Shown: in pieces, positions 15,401-20,542 of the stretch | How the letters are laid out: each line of letters begins with the position of its first letter | Position numbering within the stretch: position 1 is the stretch's first letter | NCBI GenBank assembly: GCA_003565095.1 | Contig: PXDI01000346.1 | Span: forward strand, 1-20,542 | Direction of reading: 5' to 3' | Source: PVC group bacterium | Lineage (GTDB): Bacteria; Verrucomicrobiota; Kiritimatiellia; UBA8416; PXDI01 | DNA: 20,542 bases | Translations under genes and position numbers: made by a program | Notes under the pieces: model-generated | What the model saw: the letters and a program-made list of their open reading frames with translations, nothing else | What the model was told of the DNA's origin: nothing | The model's database searches: none

Positions 15401-16416
15401 TCACCCGGCGGGGTTGATGGGACCAGCTCGAAAGTGCGCGGTCTGCGGTCATCCATATAAAAACCGCCGCTGAAGCGCGCAACATACCAACTGCCTTCCC
15501 CGGAACGACTGAGGTTCATATCCCCCGCCAGACCGCCGGCATTGTTTCCCCAGTTGACGTTAAAGCCGTTGTGACTGCTGTATATCAGCTTCTCGCCGGC
15601 TACCACAAAACCCGTGGCAAGATACTCACGGATCGACTCAACCGTTTGTGGTACGCTCCGATCCGTTCCCGCGACGCGGGCGGCTTCCACGCGCGGGGAA
15701 CCGTCCCAAGCCTCAAAATGCGCCGGATAACTGCCCAATGCCTCGAATGTAGTAGCGTCCAGGGACGCAAGCAGGACAAATGAATTCAGACGGCGGCCGG
15801 GAACATCTGAAACAATACGCATCTGGCCTGAGGCGATATTATCAAACAGATCAACCGTATATCGCTTGGGCCTGATGTTGTCCGGCCGGGCCACCCAGGG
15901 CGGGTAATCGCCGGCCGAGATCGGAAAGACCGGATCCCTGCCCTCGTCTGAATCAGTTGCGTATGCAACGGCTGGACTTCTGTCGGTCGGCACCTGTCCC
16001 TCGAACACACCGGTAAACGGGCCGGTTTCCTTAAGCGGAAAAGCGCGAATATAATCCCCACTGGAAGCCTCAACCCTGACATAGACTGTGTCCGGTTGAT
16101 CGGACACGCATCGATCCGGATCAATTACGCGCACATTGATCGGGTTACCGGGTTTCACCTGAGTATCGGAGCGTCTCTCGCTCAAAGCAATCGGATCGCG
16201 GGCGACTTCCTGCGCACGCATAGCAAGCCTCTCGCGAATCATGCGTTCCATCGCCATACGCTCCTGATCCTCACGGCTCAGAATCTCACCCGAAGATGCA
16301 AAAAGCTCGGCATCCGTCGCAACCGTCAAACGATGCTGCCGGCGTCCCTCCGAACCTGAACCACGTACCACTACCACCACCGTCGTCAGTGCGATCGCTA
16401 TAAGTATTCTCTTCAT
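12496..16416 (-). CDS. giant exported protein with repeated beta domains and C-terminal TPRs
   Basis: A 1306-aa exported protein. The start at 16416 is fixed by AAGGAA at 16425-16430 and by a signal peptide (MKRILIAIALTTVVVVV); the frame extends to 16497 but without an RBS. Residues 43-80 form a charged helix. Three copies of a beta-rich module follow, at about 88-150, 557-618 and 890-950. Each reads G-x-x-[IV]-x-[VL]-x-[VD]-x-DP, then D-x-V-x-V, then [LI]-x-E-T-x-x-x-[ST]-GVF, for example VRVIDPDRCVSDQPDTVYVRV with ETGPFTGVF. Between copies, PGD-x-I-type strands recur. From about 1010 to the end lie tetratricopeptide repeats (YFELAKRQRQMG, YKRGLVYEEMGRIQQAAEEF, MFWTGEAYMRRG) of the BamD/YbgF style. 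It is probably a periplasmic scaffold. It lies 19 bp after the other giant gene and shares the beta module with it. Confidence 0.85.
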   Translation of the reverse strand: MKRILIAIALTTVVVVVRGSGSEGRRQHRLTVATDAELFASSGEILSREDQERMAMERMIRERLAMRAQEVARDPIALSERRSDTQVKPGNPINVRVIDPDRCVSDQPDTVYVRVEASSGDYIRAFPLKETGPFTGVFEGQVPTDRSPAVAYATDSDEGRDPVFPISAGDYPPWVARPDNIRPKRYTVDLFDNIASGQMRIVSDVPGRRLNSFVLLASLDATTFEALGSYPAHFEAWDGSPRVEAARVAGTDRSVPQTVESIREYLATGFVVAGEKLIYSSHNGFNVNWGNNAGGLAGDMNLSRSGEGSWYVARFSGGFYMDDRRPRTFELVPSTPPGETIQYFFFINGEPPTAAPRGEPPNFEISRVLSRGVHTIDVFVVAQRDTGPAFEIRQNIPEPPYMETCPPEMFDIAVNPLIAEELARKPATITPNEERTQFDVTFDAGTRMRMFRLDLFDFESDAPSISRIALVDRENKRILPTEQDLPALRDNMILELVSGDRITITYEDPVVVTEGRNVHQVHLAATFHNATVSASFIDIGYDGRGQRIERFIPMRRFEPGDAITVFVRDPDEDVTSEPDTVDVTVGTRLGKPKTIKALETGNHTGVFTARIFPVTNAATRAEEIQVMPGDDLVISFMDRENTNPGIPWRRTFVTEQIWYQEPELRVYDIFSQEVPEDQRPARTDAERAPEGHGEQFPDPRDIVVRRPENLASPDDQNHILIGTPVIAEIVFPTIAKSPICTTDIFMQTRSAREKVGLGEPEPGTFDKNVPGTIKRTVTTGGVRGFEMPPGYRSQITVTEGLMGDALQDGRFTFTVPTELGEVPDDPLIDVLTLDGTPPPLTIRGDDTVYIGYRYVNDRGQTNWLTHQVSMVGDHFFDVMDRRYQMVVDSSYVGETIYLRVIDPRQDVSSEQDVVDVRMVTSSGAQQDVSLMETMPHSGVFRGHVRLVYAEVDDPDMTDPFTFPVKYGDRILAGYRPPAGGEIVRREVTVHKGSDGEVLPFTKRFEDDEIAVQTQFAMAEAYFELAKRQRQMGQEDLARRQIAQGRRLLEEALRDFPDTDRRVQADYLLAELAFEFGKDAVNEEVKRRYYLDALDQYSSIISRFPDTIYAPRAQYKRGLVYEEMGRIQQAAEEFVSLSYRYPDNELIAETIARLGQFFLTMGRERQESAEARTDPIEREKEMMEARATYVNAGNVFVRLRERFPEHALAIRTTVLAGQSYMRAEEYGDAIAAFEPVASMSAQSAEQAELIAEAMFWTGEAYMRRGAAGDMPLAYQTYTKLTWDYPASRWARFARGRLASTELSRMRN

Positions 16417-16424
16417 AATATATG

Positions 16425-16430
16425 TTCCTT
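16425..16430 (-). promoter_or_regulatory. ribosome binding site deciding the start at 16416
   Basis: AAGGAA lies 8 nt before the ATG at 16416, within the 19-bp gap between the two giant genes. The longer reading from 16497 has no such site and overlaps the upstream gene, so 16416 is the start. Confidence 0.7.
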
Positions 16431-16435
16431 TCAAA

Positions 16436-19400
16436 TTACCGGTTGTTTGCAGCGGCGCGTTGACCGGCAGCCGCCTTGAAGCGATCCGAAAAATCATACG
16501 TTATCTCATCGCTGCCAAGCACCTGCAGCACCCCGTCGCCCGGCACCGGCCTGCCAAGTTCGGTCATAATCTGCCCCTCGAACCTGTCCCGGGTTTCACC
16601 GAACGGCATCAGCGGGAACGTTTCCTCGTCGCCGGCCGTTGTCCTGACGGTAATCTCGATATTGGCCGCCTGTCCGACAATCGCAAGATTGGGGTCCTCG
16701 ATACGGATGCGCAACGGCCTTCCGGGTACGAGAATCCTCTGGTCGGCTCGAGGCCCTACATCAAGCTCGGTAGCTTCCATAAAACGTCGTATACGTAAAA
16801 ACAACTCCCCCTGCATAATACGGGCATCAGGATGATTCGGATTGATAGCAAACACCTTGTTCAGGTACTCCATCGCATCTTCATAATATTCCTGATCATA
16901 CTTGATTCTCGACAACAGCAAGTTGCCTTCAGCCTGCAGGAACGGGTCGTGCCGCCGCGTCAACTCATCCAGCAAAGATTCAGCGCGATCGTAGTTGCGG
17001 GTTAACCGGTCAACCTCGGCCACGCGCAACTGCGCAAACCGCTGCGATCGCGTGCCGGAAAAATCTTCAGTAGCCGCAATGCGCTCGAACAGCGCACGCG
17101 CCCGCGGATATTCCTGACGACGAAAGGCAATATCGGCGTGTGAGACATATAAACCGGCGCGTATTTCGGGATCAAAACCGGAAGGATTTTCGTCCATCCA
17201 GAGGATCATCGGGCGCACCAGCGCCTCCGCCGGCTCAAAATCGCCCAATTCGGAATGCCGGTTGATCAACCAGATGCAGAATTGCGGATCGAGCTCTCTG
17301 AATATCTCACGCACAAGCGCAGTGCGCGGCTCATACAATGTCCAGGCATTTTCCGAACGCCCGGTCAGATATGCCAATTGTGCCTCGAATGCCGGATAGC
17401 GCCGGTCATTGCGGTCAACCGGAATGATACGCGCCATGCCGGCCACCGCGCGGGTACGCAGCGATTGCAAAGCCGTACGGACATCGTCCGGCAGCCTTCC
17501 GCCCATTACCTCGGTGCCGGTTAATGCATACGCAGCGGCCATGTGCTGGTTGTTGCGCTCAAGAAAGCGCCGCGCCTGATCAGCAAGAGCACGTTGCAGT
17601 CCGGCGCTCCCTGTGTCCCGTGATACCCGCCAGAATTCCGTCAGCAGCGGCATGAGTTTCTGGGGCTGGTTCTGTTCTATTATGCCGGACTGCAATGCCA
17701 GCGCCAATGTCGGATACGCATCTCCGCTGCTCCAGCGCATTGGCGACAGCCGTGTCAAAACATCCCCCATCAGATTCAATTCAGTCTCGGTGAATGTGCC
17801 GTTATCGAACAAACTTCTCAGCGGAGACATTAACGGCGGCGGCATTCTGACCCGCGCGCTGTTGGCCTTGCCTATATAATTCCTCAAAAGCTCAAAGTAC
17901 TCGGCACGATTCCCCTCGCCGACCGTCATTGTATCGAGCGTTCCGCGTCCCATTGCGATGGCATCGAAACGCGTCTTGCCGTAATGTGACTCGATCGCCG
18001 TGAGCATTTCATTGCGCGGCTGTTCATCCGCCCGCAACAGGCGTTCCTGCCAGCGCCAGAAATCCTCAATGCTGTAGGACTCCGGAGTTGAGCCATAGCC
18101 GACCGGTACAACTGCATAGTCCTTGAATACACGCGCCGCGGCATTCACAACCTTGCGCTCGTGGTCACGCCCGGTTTCCCAATAGCGCCAGGCAAAACTG
18201 CCGCGTGCAATACTTTCGCGGATAAACATGTCATCGAAATATCGCTCGTGATGAAAATCCGACTGCAAATCAGTAATATTATGCTGCACAATTCTCATCA
18301 ATGTTATCGTATCAACCGCTTCGTCAAGCGCCTTGTTATTGCCCTTTTCCTTTTCACGAATAACACGCGCCATGACATCTTTCATGTGGCCGCGATTTGC
18401 CCAGCGGTGCCCCTGATGCGTACCGCGCATCCAGTTTAACAGCGTCCGGTCAAATCTGTTTTGATCTATTAGTCTGTTTAAAGCTTCACCAAACGCGGAA
18501 GACATTTGCAGTGACGCGCGCTCGGCACTACGACCAATATGCCAGAAACGCCAGTTGCGCGATGACATCATACCATCGACAAACACCGTGGTTTCGATGT
18601 TGCTTGCGCCAGATCTGTAGTCAGCCAGTAGTTTTTTCAGCATTTCGATCTGCATGTCAAAACCGTCATAGGGACGCCCACGCTGCGCCAGGTTTTCCAG
18701 CAGCGCCAGACCGAAGGGCACTTTGCCCGACTCGGCTTTCCTTACCGCTTCGAAGACTTCGTTTGCCAGTGCGCGAATCTGCTGCTCATTGCCTTCCCTG
18801 CGGGCTATCTGCAGTTTTGCCATGCTCTGCGCAATCCGGTTATCCACCGCGTCCGGCGTCGGTTTCTCAAGTTCACGCGCTTCCCTGAACGCCTCGTCAA
18901 GACTCGTTGCGGCGTTCATAAGAGCTTCATTATCGGAATGATTACGTCTGACATCACGGGCCCAGCGGGTATATTCCGAATAGGCGCCGCCCATCACTTC
19001 ATTCCTCGTACGACTGTCATACGGCAGCCAATTTAGTTTTTTAAGCGTTTCGATCATCGCCAATGGCGGGCCATCAGCAGCCTCATACATGCGCCATGCG
19101 GCAAACAGCGCGTCACGTACGCCGCTCGAGTCAAAAACCGCGGCCGGACTGTTTGCCAGATAACGGTTCAAGTAATATTCGTTCAAGGCATCGCGCTCGG
19201 GACGTGCATCATCTGGTTCCTTGCCATTAATCTTGCACCAGCCCTCCCAAAGCGGCCCGTTAATCAGGCGCGGCACCTGATTGAAACCAAGATGCCAGCT
19301 CTCGTGCTGCATCAGATGGTCAACGGTCTGACGCGCATTCCTTCCACGAGCCAATGAATTAATAACCGCCGCATCCGGATGCGGAACGCCATCAAGCCCG

Positions 19401-20542
19401 CGCGCAGCGGCGCGATACCCCTCAAGCGTCTGTTCCTTAACACCGAACCGCATGGCGTCCGGCAGCTTGCGCCCCTTAAACCAGCCGCCGCTATTGGCGG
19501 CAATCTCACTCCATGCAGTCGGCGAGGCCACATAAGCAACCATCTCCTGATTCCCATGCTCCCATGCAACCAAAGCATGGCGCTGTTCACCGTCCAGTTT
19601 CGGAAATGCGTGTACCAGCAGTTCACTCTTTTGATCCCATAACTCGCGCAATGTGTCATGCCGGAAACCTTCCGGCCCGCCGCCGAAAAGGATCAGGATT
19701 GACTGCAGATTCTCCAGAGTCGGTCGCGCATCGAACGATTCGCGGGCCGCTTGCAGTACCGGAGAAAATGCTCTTATGCGTGCGGTTTCGTCCGCATATG
19801 AGCCTGCATAAAATTCGAGATTGGCGGCCACCAGCTTAGCATAGGCGGTACGGTAGGCGTCATCACGAATAAGCGGGATTAGGCGCCTGTATTCGGCAAG
19901 TATCGCCCGTTGATCTTCGCCTGATGTGCTAAGTTCATTGAGCAGCCAGTCTAAATGCCGCCAGAAGTGCAAACGCTCCTGCTCGATCGGCATTTTCTCA
20001 ACCATAACCATCGCCAGCCTTCTGGCATGGTTCAAGTAATCCTTCTGTGCACGGGCCATATCAAGATACCATGCATCGAATTGCCGTGCACGGACACTTT
20101 CCCTGAAGCGCGGGCCATCGTCAGTCATAGTGCGGTAAGCATCGTCATGATCCGCCAGTATGTGTATCAGCAGGCTGTATAACTCCGCCATAATATTTGA
20201 CGAAGCTTCACCGGGCCTAACGAGGCCGATCGTGCTCTTGTAACGAGACACCGCCGTACGCAAATCGCCGGATAAAGCCGCCACCTTGGCGGATAACGCC
20301 ATCAAGGTCGGTGAAACGTTGCGCTGCTGCGCCAGATACTGGGCAACCGCCAGCGAAACCGGATAAGGGCGGGCGATTGATTGCGAAAGCCGCAGCAACT
20401 CGATAACCTCATCTTCCGTGACATTTCTTGGCGCCGTCTGTACCTTCTCCAACAGAATGTCATAGCGCTCCACGCTAGCCAGACCGGCCGCCGGCATTGC
20501 AGCCACCGCCATACCGGTAATCAGCCAGCCGCAAACAAACGG
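16436..20542 (-). CDS. giant exported TPR protein with HExxH peptidase-like region, 5' end outside window
   Basis: At least 1368 residues. The frame is open to the window edge, and residues encoded before the first visible ATG (20512) read FVCGWLITG, continuing into MAVAAMPAAGLASVE. This looks like the hydrophobic core of a signal peptide, so the true start lies outside the window. Numbering below counts from that ATG. Most of the protein is helical and TPR-like, with clearest repeats at about 1070-1250 (DIAFRRQEYPRARALFERI, NYDRAESLLDEL, YYEDAMEYLNKVFAINPNHP). H403-E-S-W-H407 is an HExxH zinc-protease motif followed by GFN, an Arg, then P-L-W-E423-G, which resembles DUF1570 gluzincins. The C-terminal module (VPGRPLRIRIEDPN, from about 1262) is the beta domain also found in the next gene. 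Peptidase activity is uncertain. Confidence 0.83.
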   Translation of the reverse strand, partial: PFVCGWLITGMAVAAMPAAGLASVERYDILLEKVQTAPRNVTEDEVIELLRLSQSIARPYPVSLAVAQYLAQQRNVSPTLMALSAKVAALSGDLRTAVSRYKSTIGLVRPGEASSNIMAELYSLLIHILADHDDAYRTMTDDGPRFRESVRARQFDAWYLDMARAQKDYLNHARRLAMVMVEKMPIEQERLHFWRHLDWLLNELSTSGEDQRAILAEYRRLIPLIRDDAYRTAYAKLVAANLEFYAGSYADETARIRAFSPVLQAARESFDARPTLENLQSILILFGGGPEGFRHDTLRELWDQKSELLVHAFPKLDGEQRHALVAWEHGNQEMVAYVASPTAWSEIAANSGGWFKGRKLPDAMRFGVKEQTLEGYRAAARGLDGVPHPDAAVINSLARGRNARQTVDHLMQHESWHLGFNQVPRLINGPLWEGWCKINGKEPDDARPERDALNEYYLNRYLANSPAAVFDSSGVRDALFAAWRMYEAADGPPLAMIETLKKLNWLPYDSRTRNEVMGGAYSEYTRWARDVRRNHSDNEALMNAATSLDEAFREARELEKPTPDAVDNRIAQSMAKLQIARREGNEQQIRALANEVFEAVRKAESGKVPFGLALLENLAQRGRPYDGFDMQIEMLKKLLADYRSGASNIETTVFVDGMMSSRNWRFWHIGRSAERASLQMSSAFGEALNRLIDQNRFDRTLLNWMRGTHQGHRWANRGHMKDVMARVIREKEKGNNKALDEAVDTITLMRIVQHNITDLQSDFHHERYFDDMFIRESIARGSFAWRYWETGRDHERKVVNAAARVFKDYAVVPVGYGSTPESYSIEDFWRWQERLLRADEQPRNEMLTAIESHYGKTRFDAIAMGRGTLDTMTVGEGNRAEYFELLRNYIGKANSARVRMPPPLMSPLRSLFDNGTFTETELNLMGDVLTRLSPMRWSSGDAYPTLALALQSGIIEQNQPQKLMPLLTEFWRVSRDTGSAGLQRALADQARRFLERNNQHMAAAYALTGTEVMGGRLPDDVRTALQSLRTRAVAGMARIIPVDRNDRRYPAFEAQLAYLTGRSENAWTLYEPRTALVREIFRELDPQFCIWLINRHSELGDFEPAEALVRPMILWMDENPSGFDPEIRAGLYVSHADIAFRRQEYPRARALFERIAATEDFSGTRSQRFAQLRVAEVDRLTRNYDRAESLLDELTRRHDPFLQAEGNLLLSRIKYDQEYYEDAMEYLNKVFAINPNHPDARIMQGELFLRIRRFMEATELDVGPRADQRILVPGRPLRIRIEDPNLAIVGQAANIEITVRTTAGDEETFPLMPFGETRDRFEGQIMTELGRPVPGDGVLQVLGSDEITYDFSDRFKAAAGQRAAANNR

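Noticed and set aside
1..20542. tRNA, rRNA, CRISPR, insertion sequences, phage or toxin-antitoxin genes
   Set aside because: No cloverleaf, regular spaced repeats, transposase motifs or terminal inverted repeats were seen; the window is almost entirely filled by the listed coding genes.

Overview
The window comes from a Gram-negative bacterium. It encodes an outer-membrane polysaccharide export lipoprotein, a polysaccharide co-polymerase and an ExbB/ExbD proton-channel set. Very large exported TPR proteins, a DUF4159 protein, tandem CxxC zinc ribbons and a DUF1570-like HExxH domain together suggest the PVC superphylum (Kiritimatiellota, Lentisphaerota or a relative). The phylum is my inference from gene content. 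No RNA genes, CRISPR arrays, insertion sequences or phage genes were seen. Coding density is very high, and no stretch above about 135 bp lacks a gene.

Layout. (1) Positions 1-3370, minus strand: a polysaccharide export operon. It starts from a good sigma-70-type promoter (3391-3419) and holds a small exported beta-domain protein, a Wza/GumB-type lipoprotein and a Wzz/GumC-type co-polymerase. The last gene leaves the window just before the expected tyrosine-kinase domain. (2) Positions 3505-5390, plus strand: a two-gene unit with a 4-bp overlap, a GHMP kinase closely resembling plant glucuronokinase followed by a GalU-type uridylyltransferase. Together they could salvage glucuronate to UDP-glucuronate, a precursor for the polymer exported by the neighbouring operon. 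(3) Positions 20542-5397, minus strand: nine tightly packed genes, probably one operon that begins outside the window. In order they are a giant exported TPR protein with an HExxH peptidase-like motif, a giant exported protein with repeated beta domains and C-terminal TPRs, a 131-aa unknown, ExbB, ExbD, a second ExbD, a 145-aa TonB-like membrane protein, a polytopic DUF4159 protein, and a 1038-aa membrane protein ending in three zinc ribbons.

The third block is the most interesting. It looks like a dedicated proton-motive-force motor (ExbB plus two different ExbDs) encoded with two candidate transducers. One of these, the DUF4159 protein, carries a transmembrane SxxxH signature of the TonB kind. 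The motor is also encoded with two very large exported proteins. No outer-membrane receptor and no classical TonB C-terminal domain is visible. I propose it as an uncharacterised energised cell-envelope system; the parts are seen in the sequence, but the joint function is inference.
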